From an uncultured Clostridia bacterium (GTDB lineage: Bacteria > Bacillota > Clostridia > Peptostreptococcales > Anaerovoracaceae), in NCBI GenBank assembly GCA_934281605.1, contig CAKQXD010000012.1, positions 1-64,000 on the forward strand: DNA of 64,000 nucleotides, written 5' to 3'. The notes beneath the pieces are model-generated. The model had not been told where the DNA came from and did no database searches. It saw only the letters and a program-made list of their open reading frames with translations. Numbering within the stretch: the stretch's first letter is position 1; each line of letters opens with the position of its first letter. Shown one piece after another: positions 1 through 7,921 of this stretch. Position numbers and translations under genes: made by a program.

Positions 1-1
1 T

Positions 2-76
<75 letters not shown>

Positions 77-79
77 TGA

Positions 80-95
80 AGGAGCTTGCGCTCCT
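80..95 (-). other. Short hairpin between tRNA-Cys and tRNA-Asp
   Basis: AGGAGC and GCTCCT pair perfectly around a TTGC loop in the 29-base spacer. There is no T-run, so it is more likely an RNA processing or spacer structure than a terminator. The role is inferred. Confidence 0.4.
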
Positions 96-105
96 GAATA
101 AGAAT

Positions 106-182
106 TGGCGATCCGGAACGGGCTCGAACCGTCGACCTCCAGCGTGACAGGCTGGCATTCTAACCAACTGAACTACCGGACC
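106..182 (-). tRNA. tRNA-Asp (GTC)
   Basis: The reverse strand gives acceptor GGTCCGG pairing with CCGGATC (one G-U pair), discriminator G, an encoded CCA, and anticodon GTC in a normal seven-base loop. Confidence 0.95.
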
Positions 183-206
183 GCATCGTCTGTACCTTTT
201 AAAGTT

Positions 207-282
207 TGGTGGGCGCTATAGGGCTCGAACCTATGACCCCCTGCTTGTAAGGCAGGTGCTCTCCCAGCTGAGCTAAGCGCCC
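207..282 (-). tRNA. tRNA-Val (TAC)
   Basis: The reverse strand gives acceptor GGGCGCT pairing with AGCGCCC, discriminator A, an encoded CCA, and anticodon TAC. Confidence 0.95.
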
Positions 283-291
283 TTATTAATA

Positions 292-368
292 TGGTAGCGG
301 CGAGTGGAGTCGAACCACCGACCTTCCGGGTATGAACCGGACGCTCTAGCCAACTAAGCTACACCGCC
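292..368 (-). tRNA. Elongator tRNA-Met (CAT)
   Basis: The anticodon loop is TTCATAC, giving CAT. The acceptor begins with a paired G1 (G-U with the 3' strand) and lacks the C1-A72 mismatch and triple G-C anticodon-stem signature of initiators. It therefore reads as elongator Met; tRNA-Ile2 (modified CAT) is the less likely alternative. It is the first gene after the promoter at 403-431. Confidence 0.88.
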
Positions 369-402
369 ACACTGCAGCAACCTTTCCGCCGCTGCAGGAA
401 TT

Positions 403-431
403 ATATTATCATTTCGCAGCTATAATGTCAA
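403..431 (-). promoter_or_regulatory. Promoter of the Met-Val-Asp-Cys tRNA cluster
   Basis: On the reverse strand, TTGACA is followed after exactly 17 bases by TAATAT. The start would fall a few tens of bases before tRNA-Met. This is a near-consensus housekeeping promoter. Confidence 0.85.
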
Positions 432-494
432 GTTATTTTCTACTTTATTTTTTTATTTTTTTCGCTGCGTTTTTTCATCGATTTTTTTGCCGTT

Positions 495-2045
495 TTATTC
501 TTCCTCTTCGTCCGGTAATGCCACCTTGGATGCAACCGTCGCCGGGGTCTCATAACATCTGAAACATTCGTCCACTAATTTGTCGGACGGCTTCGGTGTC
601 AGAAGGCTGACAACCGGCACCAGGATCATGCTTGCGATCATAGCGAACGCACCTGCATTGATCGGAGACTGCAGGATAGCAGGGAACATCTGCGGGCGCA
701 GAATCACCAGAATCATGATACCGGCACCGAAGATAAAGCTTGCCCAGCAGCCGCTCTTTGTCGTCTTCTTCCAGTACAGGCCATAGATAAGAGGTCCCAG
801 GAAAGATCCTGCCAGAGCGCCCCAGGAAATACCCATCAGCTGTGCGATAAATGTCACGGAACTGTTATACTGGATCAGTGCGATCACAACAGAAATCAAA
901 ATGAATACCACGATCAGAACACGGATCATCCGCACCTGTGTTTTTTCGCTCATATCCTTAACGAAATTCTTGTTGATGAAGTCCAGAGTCAACGTCGAAC
1001 TAGATGCGATAACCAGCGAAGACAGTGTGGACATGGATGCAGATAATACCAGCAGCACAACCAGACCGATCAGCACATCTGAAAGGCCGGACAGCATGGT
1101 CGGAATGATGGAGTCAAATCCATTGGCTACAACATCCACCTGATCCGAAAACAGTCTGCCGAATCCGCCCAGGAAGTAGCATCCACCGGATACAACAATA
1201 GCAAACAGCGTAGAAATGATGGTGCCTTTTTTGATAGCATTCTCACTTTTGATGGCATAAAATTTCTGGACCATCTGAGGGAGTCCCCAAGTTCCCAGAG
1301 ATGTCAGGATCACAACACCCAGCAGACTCAGTGGATCTGGTCCCAGGAAAGAGGCGAATGCGCCGTTCATCGTGGTCGCTTCCGGATCCTTTACCTCTGC
1401 CAGAGCATGCATCGCTTCCGTAAAACCGCCCTTGCTGTGCAGAACTGCTGCAATAACAGCACAGATACCAAACAGCATGATGATACCCTGAATAAAGTCG
1501 TTGATGGCCGTAGCCATATAACCGCCTGCAATAACGTAAATACCTGTCAGGACCGCCATAACGATAACGCATACGGTAAAGTCAACATTAAACGCCATAG
1601 CAAACAGTCTCGATAATCCATTGTATAACGAAGCCGTATAAGGGATCAGGAATATGAAGATCAGCGCAGACGCTCCTATTTTCAGCGACTTGCTGTCAAA
1701 TCTTGATCCGAAAAACTCCGGCATGGTAGCCGAATCCAGATGCTGTGTCATAATACGCGTTCTTCTGCCCAGAACCACCCACGCCAGCAGCGATCCAATG
1801 ATGGCGTTTCCCAGACCGATCCAGGTGGATGCGATACCATATTTCCATCCGAACTGTCCGGCATATCCTACAAATACGACTGCCGAAAAATAAGAAGTTC
1901 CGTAAGCAAAGGCTGTCAGCCACGGACCCACGGAACGCCCTCCCAAAACAAAACCCTTTACGTCCGTGGCATGTTTCCGGCAGTACAGCCCGATCCCTAC
2001 CATGATCGCAAAGTACACTAATAAAATACCTAGTTTAATTCCCAT
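495..2045 (-). CDS. Sodium:solute symporter family protein (PutP-like)
   Basis: A 516-residue integral membrane protein of the SSS family, which uses the sodium gradient to import substrates such as proline, pantothenate or other organic acids. The N-terminal half carries the conserved core (GFVLGGRSVGPWLTAFA, then AYGTSYFSAV), and about 13 hydrophobic helices run through to residue 490. A short charged tail ends in DEEEE. Substrate cannot be fixed from sequence; proline symporters are the nearest recognisable group. It is monocistronic behind its own promoter (2095-2123). The region beyond its stop is A/T-rich with no clear terminator hairpin. Confidence 0.88.
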   Translation of the reverse strand: MGIKLGILLVYFAIMVGIGLYCRKHATDVKGFVLGGRSVGPWLTAFAYGTSYFSAVVFVGYAGQFGWKYGIASTWIGLGNAIIGSLLAWVVLGRRTRIMTQHLDSATMPEFFGSRFDSKSLKIGASALIFIFLIPYTASLYNGLSRLFAMAFNVDFTVCVIVMAVLTGIYVIAGGYMATAINDFIQGIIMLFGICAVIAAVLHSKGGFTEAMHALAEVKDPEATTMNGAFASFLGPDPLSLLGVVILTSLGTWGLPQMVQKFYAIKSENAIKKGTIISTLFAIVVSGGCYFLGGFGRLFSDQVDVVANGFDSIIPTMLSGLSDVLIGLVVLLVLSASMSTLSSLVIASSSTLTLDFINKNFVKDMSEKTQVRMIRVLIVVFILISVVIALIQYNSSVTFIAQLMGISWGALAGSFLGPLIYGLYWKKTTKSGCWASFIFGAGIMILVILRPQMFPAILQSPINAGAFAMIASMILVPVVSLLTPKPSDKLVDECFRCYETPATVASKVALPDEEEE

Positions 2046-2094
2046 AATGACTCTCCTGCAAATGATGATTTCTCTATTAGCTCACCCGAAATTT

Positions 2095-2123
2095 ACTTTA
2101 CTACTCATCTGCTTTTGAGTCAA
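2095..2123 (-). promoter_or_regulatory. Promoter of the SSS symporter gene
   Basis: The reverse strand shows TTGACT, 17 bases, TAAAGT. Just upstream, at 2145-2156, an ATCAA/TTGAT inverted repeat sits in A/T-rich DNA where an operator could lie; that role is inferred. Confidence 0.7.
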
Positions 2124-2189
2124 GATTTTTTTGTATATAAATACATCAATTTTGATATAAATTCGTGCACGAGCCACAATCCCGTATTT

Positions 2190-2750
2190 CTATGTATCCC
2201 GAGGCATACCCTCCCATCCAAACTTCTCCCGGTACACCCGCTTCAGGTTGCGGAGACTCAAGGCATAGATCCTTCGCATATTTGCCGGCTGAATTCCTTT
2301 CTCACGGGCGATATCCTTCAGCTGGATCTCCTGTATCAAATGCTTCCAGATTACCTCCTGATCGCGTTCCGCAAGGCAGCCCACCGCCTCCAGAGCCTGA
2401 CGCTGCGCTTCCCGTTCCAGTGCTATCGAAAGCGGATCCGGTTCCAGGTAGTCCGCCATTTTTATGGTAATAGACGTCGAGGGATCCTCACTGGCACAGC
2501 TGCCCGCTTCTCTTTTTTCCCGGCGAAAATGATCTCTCAAAGCATTTCTTGTGATAGCCTTGATCCATTCCTTTGCTTTTGATTTTTCCCGCAGCGTTCC
2601 GATCGAACGCCACGCCTTTTCCAGAACGATCTGCGTCACTTCTTCCGTCATGTCTGCGTCACCGATCACGCTCTTGACGATGCGATACACATCCATGCGA
2701 AGAGGATAAATAAACTCTAAATAAAGCGTTCTCTTTTCTTCTCCATTCAT
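2190..2750 (-). CDS. RNA polymerase sigma-70 family (ECF-like) factor
   Basis: A 186-residue sigma factor. Residues 10-80 look like region 2 (ending near AKEWIKAITRNALRDHFRREKRE). Residues 120-175 look like region 4, a helix-turn-helix containing DQEVIWKHLIQEIQLKDIAREKG. Such factors redirect RNA polymerase to a small regulon and are usually held by a membrane anti-sigma factor. The gene starts 15 bases after a gene for a single-span membrane protein (2766-3299), with which it probably forms an operon. The start ATG follows a GAGG ribosome site. The signal and target promoters are unknown. Confidence 0.85.
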   Translation of the reverse strand: MNGEEKRTLYLEFIYPLRMDVYRIVKSVIGDADMTEEVTQIVLEKAWRSIGTLREKSKAKEWIKAITRNALRDHFRREKREAGSCASEDPSTSITIKMADYLEPDPLSIALEREAQRQALEAVGCLAERDQEVIWKHLIQEIQLKDIAREKGIQPANMRRIYALSLRNLKRVYREKFGWEGMPRDT

Positions 2751-2765
2751 ATAAAACCTCGTTTC

Positions 2766-3299
2766 TTACAAATATAGATCTGTTCCCGCCCGATCCAGCT
2801 GGTCAAACAACCGAAACGCCTCCTGTCCGTTGTGTGGCTTTTGCGAAAGCCAGGTTTCGTCCACAGCTTCCGCCTGCAGCCTGAAATGTTTCACATCCTG
2901 GCACATCAGATCAGTATCGCCCTGAAGCAGCCTGTCAATCAGCGGCCTGGTATCCTGCGAAGCCTTTACCGCTTCACGGTAATAATACCACTCCTGTTCC
3001 TGAATCCAGCTCCCATCCTTTAGTGCTGCAGAATCGATACGACATAACTTCTCATCATGCTTGTCCTCATAAACCACCTTGACCCGCAGCCACAGTTTCC
3101 GCGAGCTGTTGTTGGTAATGGAAGTATCATCGTGAAAAACAAGCTCTGTTTTGACCTGCTCCGCCTGCGTCTGCGCATTCATGGAATCCTGCTTATCCGT
3201 ATTGCAGATCCAGGTGCGATAAATGATCCATCCATTCACAACGATCAGGCAAAGTATTCCCGCAAGAAGCATTACAGCAATTTTATCTGGTTTCTCCAT
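2766..3299 (-). CDS. Single-span membrane protein of unknown function, paired with the sigma factor
   Basis: I do not recognise this family. The protein is about 177 residues: a hydrophobic helix at roughly residues 8-26 (MLLAGILCLIVVNGWIIY), then a polar, probably extracytoplasmic domain rich in charged residues. The start chosen is the ATG giving MEKPDK, because a GGGAGGAG ribosome site lies six bases before it; an upstream in-frame start would place that site inside the gene. Its position directly ahead of an ECF-like sigma gene suggests a sensor or anti-sigma role. However, I see no recognisable anti-sigma zinc motif and the cytoplasmic part is very short. Confidence 0.75.
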   Translation of the reverse strand: MEKPDKIAVMLLAGILCLIVVNGWIIYRTWICNTDKQDSMNAQTQAEQVKTELVFHDDTSITNNSSRKLWLRVKVVYEDKHDEKLCRIDSAALKDGSWIQEQEWYYYREAVKASQDTRPLIDRLLQGDTDLMCQDVKHFRLQAEAVDETWLSQKPHNGQEAFRLFDQLDRAGTDLYL

Positions 3300-3398
3300 T
3301 TTTCTCCTCCCTTTCCCCACAAAAATCGTACCACCCCCTCGTTTCCTTTACAAACATATCCCTTCCCGTTTTTTCGACAAATGACTTCAACAAAAGAC

Positions 3399-3443
3399 AA
3401 AAAGACTACCACCTGCCGCAGCAGCAGCCTGTAATAGTCTTTT
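3399..3443 (-). terminator. Rho-independent terminator after the CarD-like gene
   Basis: GACTA and TAGTC arms enclose a second inverted segment (CAGGCTGC with GCGGCAGG-like pairing), followed on the reverse strand by TTTTTGTCTTTT. The outer arms also give a T-run on the forward strand, so it may work in both directions. Confidence 0.75.
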
Positions 3444-3483
3444 CTTATTCTTTGTTATTCTATGGTCAGTTTCTTCTTCCCGC

Positions 3484-4020
3484 TTAACCCGCTTCTCCCG
3501 CAGGCAGTCCGAGAACATTACGAATATAGGAACTGACTTCCTCGCATTTGATATGGAGCACGTGAGAAAATTCCTCTTCCACCAGATGCTCCGCCGTTTT
3601 CAGGGTATTGCTGTCTCTCGTCGGCAGCTTTTTCCCCGCCTGGATCAACTCCTGACGCTTCTTGTGCAGACAGCGTATCATCAGGATCAGCTCCTGATTT
3701 ACCCCATTGTTCAGGATCTCGTGGAAACTCTCAGTTCGGAACCTGATGTCCTTCTCCCATTCCAGCGTCCTGTCCTTCATCCGCGTCAGCATGGCGTTTA
3801 TTTCATCCTTCGTCATCAGATCCCGCATCTTCGACACGAGCTTCTGATTGTTTACCGGAACAAATATCGTCGATTTCGGATTGGACTCCGGCCGCAGGAT
3901 ATAGTACATCATCTCCTCTACGCTCTGAGACAGCTGCATCGGCCTGATGTCCTCGATGCTGCACATCCCGTTGATTCCGTAAGATACATACTCCCCTATA
4001 TCAAATCCGTTTCTATTCAT
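3484..4020 (-). CDS. CarD-like transcriptional regulator
   Basis: A 178-residue protein. The N-terminal 60 residues resemble the CarD/RID fold (FDIGEYVSYGINGMCSIEDI, then IFVPVNNQKLVSKMR), which in CarD binds the RNA polymerase beta subunit. The rest is helical (roughly residues 70-170), as in the C-terminal domain that contacts promoter DNA. The start giving MNRNGF is chosen because AGGAGGT lies nine bases upstream. A promoter overlaps the end of nadC (4043-4071) and a terminator follows (3399-3443). Its targets cannot be read from the sequence. Confidence 0.8.
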   Translation of the reverse strand: MNRNGFDIGEYVSYGINGMCSIEDIRPMQLSQSVEEMMYYILRPESNPKSTIFVPVNNQKLVSKMRDLMTKDEINAMLTRMKDRTLEWEKDIRFRTESFHEILNNGVNQELILMIRCLHKKRQELIQAGKKLPTRDSNTLKTAEHLVEEEFSHVLHIKCEEVSSYIRNVLGLPAGEAG

Positions 4021-4042
4021 TTTTATGTGACCTCCTGATACT

Positions 4043-4071
4043 ATTATAGTCACTTTTTGTCATTTTTTCAA
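4043..4071 (-). promoter_or_regulatory. Promoter of the CarD-like gene
   Basis: The reverse strand reads TTGAAA, 17 bases, TATAAT. The -35 box overlaps the last codon of nadC, so the regulator can be expressed independently of the nad operon, although no terminator separates them. Confidence 0.75.
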
Positions 4072-4928
4072 AGGGGGTATGGGAAAAAATTTTTCAGAGA
4101 TACGTCCAGGATCGGCGCCGAGTGGGTCAGCGCGCCGCATGAAATATAATCTACGCCGATTTCTTTCAGCTTTTCGATATTCTCCCGTGTCACATTCCCG
4201 GAACACTCCGTCTTTGCTCTGCCTGCGGTGATTTTTACCGCTTCTTTCATGTCCTCCGCTGTCATATTATCCAGCATGATGATGTCCGCTCCTGCTTCCA
4301 CAGCCTCCTTCACCATATCCAGATTCTCGGTCTCCACTTCTATCTTGCGAACGAACGGAGCATATTCCTGTGCCGCTTTGACCGCCGCCGCAACGCCGCC
4401 TGCCGCATTGATATGATTGTCCTTCAACAAAACGCCATCAGAAAGATTATACCGGTGATTGTATCCGCCGCCGACTTTAACAGCATACTTTTCAAAAATA
4501 CGCATATTCGGGGTCGTCTTGCGCGTATCTAAAAGACGGATACTGCTTCCCTCCAGAAGAGAAACCGTCTGCTTCGTGTACGTTGCAATGCCGCTCATTC
4601 TCTGCAGATAATTGAGCGCTGTCCGTTCTCCAGAAAGAATAGCATGTGCATTCCCCGATACGACTGCCAGAAGCTGTCCCTTCGTTACAGCGTCGCCATC
4701 CTGACAGTGAAACTCCACCTCCGCTTCCGGATCCAGAATCTGAAATACCCGTTCAAAGACCGAAAGACCCGCGATGACGCCATCCTGCTTGCAGAGCAGA
4801 TCCGCCTTTGCCCTGCGATCCGATTTTATGACCGCACAGGTGGTCACATCCTCGCTGGAGATATCCTCCTCCAGGGCCATGCGGATCAACTTGTCTGCAT
4901 GTAGTTTTAACGTAATATCATTTTTCAT
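4068..4928 (-). CDS. nadC: Nicotinate-nucleotide diphosphorylase (carboxylating)
   Basis: A 286-residue quinolinate phosphoribosyltransferase. It converts quinolinate and PRPP to nicotinate mononucleotide with loss of CO2, the third step of de novo NAD synthesis. Recognisable parts are the N-terminal EDISSEDVTT segment, the substrate-binding LDTRKTTPNMR stretch, HRYNLSDGVLLKDNH, and the barrel strand AGADIIMLDNM. Length is normal for the family. Its ATG overlaps the nadB stop (TAATG), so the two are probably translationally coupled. Confidence 0.96.
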   Translation of the reverse strand: MKNDITLKLHADKLIRMALEEDISSEDVTTCAVIKSDRRAKADLLCKQDGVIAGLSVFERVFQILDPEAEVEFHCQDGDAVTKGQLLAVVSGNAHAILSGERTALNYLQRMSGIATYTKQTVSLLEGSSIRLLDTRKTTPNMRIFEKYAVKVGGGYNHRYNLSDGVLLKDNHINAAGGVAAAVKAAQEYAPFVRKIEVETENLDMVKEAVEAGADIIMLDNMTAEDMKEAVKITAGRAKTECSGNVTRENIEKLKEIGVDYISCGALTHSAPILDVSLKNFFPYPL

Positions 4929-6265
4929 TATGCCGTCTCCTTTTTATCACGAACGATCGCATCCTGGATCTTTCTCTTGTTTTCATCCATATATCGTTCC
5001 ATATCCTGATACGCCGTCAAATCCAGCCCGTACTGCTTTGCCAGCGCATCCAGAGGTTCACTCAGATACTCTTCACAGCGCCCGGAAGCCTGCGGATCTG
5101 CCGCTCTCTTCGCCACGATATCCTTTGCAGCACTTTCTGCAAAGACCAGGCTCTCCAGCAGCGAGTTGCTGGCCAGACGGTTGGCACCATGCACACCGTT
5201 GCAGCAGGTCTCTCCCGCCGCATACAGATGCCCCATGGAAGTATGACTGCAAAGATCCACGTCAACGCCGCCCATAAAGTAATGCTGTGCCGGCACGACC
5301 GGGATCCAGTCTTTCGTAATATCATAGCCTTCTTCCAGACAGCGTTCATAAATATGAGGAAAACGCGTCCGCACATCCAGATCCTTAATTGGCAGGAAGG
5401 ACAGCCAGACGTGCTCCGTACCATCCTTTTCCATCTGCTTGAAAATCGCATTGGATACCACATCCCGCGGCAGCAGTTCATCCACGAACCGCTCTCCGTC
5501 CTTATTATACAGATGCGCGCCTTCGCCCCGCACCGATTCCGATATCAAAAATCTCCGCTCCTTGTTCCGGGAAAACAGGGTCGTCGGATGGATCTGCACG
5601 TAGCTGATGTTTTTCAGCCGGATCCCGTGACGGATGGAAATCGCCAGCGCATCGCCTGTCAGATGCGGAAAATTGGTGGAATTGTCGTAGATACCACCGA
5701 TGCCGCCGCAGGCCCAGATCACATCATCTGCAAAGACTGCTTTCATCTGACCGCCGGCTGTTTTCAGTAAAATCCCGTCGCACCCTTCTTCGCCGCATAA
5801 AATATCCAGCATGGTCGTATGGGTCAGAATTTGGATATTTTCTCTCCGTTTCACCTGTGCCAGCAGCTTGCTGGTGATCTCCTCTCCCGTAATATCCTCG
5901 TGGAAGAGGATCCTGTTAGTGGAATGAGCACCCTCTCTCGTATAGAGCAGCTGCTGTTGTTCCCGCTCAAACTCCACGCCGTATTTGATCAGTTCATCGA
6001 TGACCGGACGCGAGCTGCTGATCATAAAATCGACTGATTCCGGCCGGTTCTCATAATGCCCGGCACGCATAGTATCTTCATAAAAGCTGTCATAATCGCT
6101 GTCGTCCTTTTGCACGCAGATCCCGCCCTGGGCCAGGAAGGAATCACTTTCTTCCAGATCGCCCTTGGTGATCATCAGCACGTCCATGGTTTCAGACAGG
6201 TGCAGTGCTGCAAAGCATCCTGCCACACCGGTTCCCACAATGATTACATCGTATTTTTCTTTCAT
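4928..6265 (-). CDS. nadB: L-aspartate oxidase
   Basis: A 445-residue FAD enzyme that oxidises L-aspartate to iminoaspartate for quinolinate synthesis. The FAD-binding GTGVAGCFAALHLSE is at the N-terminus. SFLAQGGI and the HPTTLF and HYFMGGV segments are typical of the succinate dehydrogenase/fumarate reductase flavoprotein family. It is somewhat shorter than E. coli NadB. ATG (MKEKYD) is given as the start; a TTG two codons earlier is closer to the GGAAGG ribosome site and equally possible. It lies between nadA and nadC. Confidence 0.94.
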   Translation of the reverse strand: MKEKYDVIIVGTGVAGCFAALHLSETMDVLMITKGDLEESDSFLAQGGICVQKDDSDYDSFYEDTMRAGHYENRPESVDFMISSSRPVIDELIKYGVEFEREQQQLLYTREGAHSTNRILFHEDITGEEITSKLLAQVKRRENIQILTHTTMLDILCGEEGCDGILLKTAGGQMKAVFADDVIWACGGIGGIYDNSTNFPHLTGDALAISIRHGIRLKNISYVQIHPTTLFSRNKERRFLISESVRGEGAHLYNKDGERFVDELLPRDVVSNAIFKQMEKDGTEHVWLSFLPIKDLDVRTRFPHIYERCLEEGYDITKDWIPVVPAQHYFMGGVDVDLCSHTSMGHLYAAGETCCNGVHGANRLASNSLLESLVFAESAAKDIVAKRAADPQASGRCEEYLSEPLDALAKQYGLDLTAYQDMERYMDENKRKIQDAIVRDKKETA

Positions 6266-6285
6266 GACCAATAACGCCTTCCTTC

Positions 6286-7194
6286 TTATTTTGACAGTTC
6301 CAGCATCCGCTTCATCGGTGCATGGGCATCCCGAATCAGTTCAGCATCCATTTCTACCTGCGTCTCTTCCTTTTCCAGAGAAGCGATGACCTTGTCCAGA
6401 CTGATCTTCTTCATATTAGGGCAGATCTGCATATTGCCCGCCGTATAAAACTTCTTGCCTGGATTTCTCTTCTGCAGTTCATGGAACACGCCCATCTCCG
6501 TGGAGATGATGAACTCCTTCGCATCACTTTCCGTCGCATAATTAATGATGCCGGATGTGCTTCCCACGTAATCGGCAAGCGCCGTCACCTCCGGTCTGCA
6601 TTCCGGGTGCACCAGCACCAGTGCATCCGGCTTCGCCTCACGCGCTGCGAGGACCTGGTCCTTCCGTACATTGTGGTGCACATGACAGAAACCGTCGTTA
6701 AAGATAAAATTCTTTTCCGGAAGCTGATCTGCTATGTAATGAGCCAGATTCTGATCCGGGATAAAGAAGATATTCTGATTCGGAAGAGCCTTCACGATCT
6801 TTAAAGCATTGGACGACGTCACGCATACATCACTGGCCGCCTTCAACTCCGCTGTGGAGTTGACATAGCAGACGACTGCTACATCCTCGTATTCCTCCCG
6901 CACTTCTGCGATTCGCTCCGTGTCCGCCATATGAGCCATCGGACAGTCCGCATCCGCAGCAGGGAGCAGCACTTTCTTGCCTGTATTTAAAATCTTGGCA
7001 CTTTCTCCCATAAAGGAGACGCCGCACAGCACGATGATCTCCGCATCCACTTTTGTGGCCATTTCGCTGAGATAATAGGAATCGCCTACGTAATCAGCGG
7101 TATCCTGTACTTCGTCCGGCACATAATAATGAGCCATAATGACTGCATTCTTTTCTTTTTTTAATTCCTGAATTCTCTGGATTTTCGCTTCCAT
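6286..7194 (-). CDS. nadA: Quinolinate synthase
   Basis: A 302-residue 4Fe-4S enzyme that condenses iminoaspartate with dihydroxyacetone phosphate to quinolinate. Visible signatures are AVIMAHYYVPDEVQD, VGDSYYLSEMA, the Cys in VLCGVSFMGESAKIL, and the later cysteines in HPECRPEV and NMQICPNMKK that complete the cluster ligands. It is the first gene of nadA-nadB-nadC. A promoter and a 16-base palindrome lie upstream (7231-7290). Confidence 0.96.
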   Translation of the reverse strand: MEAKIQRIQELKKEKNAVIMAHYYVPDEVQDTADYVGDSYYLSEMATKVDAEIIVLCGVSFMGESAKILNTGKKVLLPAADADCPMAHMADTERIAEVREEYEDVAVVCYVNSTAELKAASDVCVTSSNALKIVKALPNQNIFFIPDQNLAHYIADQLPEKNFIFNDGFCHVHHNVRKDQVLAAREAKPDALVLVHPECRPEVTALADYVGSTSGIINYATESDAKEFIISTEMGVFHELQKRNPGKKFYTAGNMQICPNMKKISLDKVIASLEKEETQVEMDAELIRDAHAPMKRMLELSK

Positions 7195-7230
7195 GGTGAT
7201 GAACTCCTTTACTCATGTCAAATTGTCTTG

Positions 7231-7259
7231 AGTATATCACCTTTTTTCAATTTTGACAA
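7231..7259 (-). promoter_or_regulatory. Promoter of nadA-nadB-nadC
   Basis: The reverse strand reads TTGTCA, 17 bases, TATACT, about 40 bases before the nadA start codon. Confidence 0.8.
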
Positions 7260-7274
7260 GACTTATATCTTTAC

Positions 7275-7290
7275 TAGTGTCATGACACTA
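7275..7290. promoter_or_regulatory. Perfect 16-bp palindrome upstream of the nad promoter (candidate operator)
   Basis: TAGTGTCATGACACTA is a perfect inverted repeat lying 15 bases upstream of the -35 box. TGTC/GACA half-sites recur around the promoter. In Firmicutes de novo NAD genes are often controlled by the niacin-responsive repressor NiaR. Assigning this site to NiaR is an inference, and a position upstream of -35 would be unusual for a simple repressor. Confidence 0.5.
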
Positions 7291-7324
7291 TGCCGTCTGT
7301 AAAACCCTTTGCAGAAATCTTTGC

Positions 7325-7364
7325 AAAAAAACAGACGCTGCCCGATTTTCTCAGGAAACGTCTG
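7325..7364 (-). terminator. Terminator of the oxidoreductase operon
   Basis: CAGACG and CGTCTG arms are followed on the reverse strand by seven T residues. It lies just beyond the nitroreductase stop and ends the transcript that begins at the ferredoxin gene. Confidence 0.8.
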
Positions 7365-7381
7365 GCGTTTTTCTCTATTTG

Positions 7382-7900
7382 CTACAGCTCCTCGACCATT
7401 TCTTCCAGCGGTCGATAGGTGTTGTGCAGTTCCTCGTTCGGTCTTGCTTTTTCGGACGGATAGCCCATCGGCAGCAGGCAGACCGGCTTGATTTCATCCG
7501 GCAGGCGGAACATCTTCGCCACTTCGTCCGCACGGAAACCTCTGACCCATACAGATCCGATGCCCAGCTCCCACGCTTCCAGCATCATATGGGTACAGAC
7601 AATGCTGGCATCCATCTGACCAGAACTGAACCCGAAGTCCTGGCGGCTGTGCCACGCCTTGCGTTCATCGGCACATACCAGCAGAACCACCGGCGCATTG
7701 TAAGCATACTTGGTCAGAAAACGAATCTTCTCCAGCGCATCTTCACTCTTCAAAATATAGATTTTCTGCGGCTGAAAATTCAGTGCTGTCGGAGCCACCT
7801 GCCCAGCCTGCAGGATCTTCTGCATCTTTTCCTCTTCAATGGGCTGCTGAGAAAATGAGCGTACCGAATAACGTTCTTTTGCAAATTCTAAAAAGTCCAT
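7382..7900 (-). CDS. Nitroreductase family protein
   Basis: A 172-residue FMN-dependent oxidoreductase fold. The N-terminal RYSVRSFSQQPIEEEK motif contacts FMN phosphate. APTALNFQPQ and the later ELGIGSVWVRGF segment are also family hallmarks. Members reduce nitroaromatics, quinones or flavins with NAD(P)H; the true substrate is not readable. It is the last gene of the operon carrying the 2-oxoacid:ferredoxin oxidoreductase (21-base spacing after the ATPase) and has a terminator right after it, so a redox role linked to that complex is possible but inferred. The start follows AAGGAG. Confidence 0.85.
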   Translation of the reverse strand: MDFLEFAKERYSVRSFSQQPIEEEKMQKILQAGQVAPTALNFQPQKIYILKSEDALEKIRFLTKYAYNAPVVLLVCADERKAWHSRQDFGFSSGQMDASIVCTHMMLEAWELGIGSVWVRGFRADEVAKMFRLPDEIKPVCLLPMGYPSEKARPNEELHNTYRPLEEMVEEL

Positions 7901-7921
7901 AACCGATCTCCTTTCATCCGG

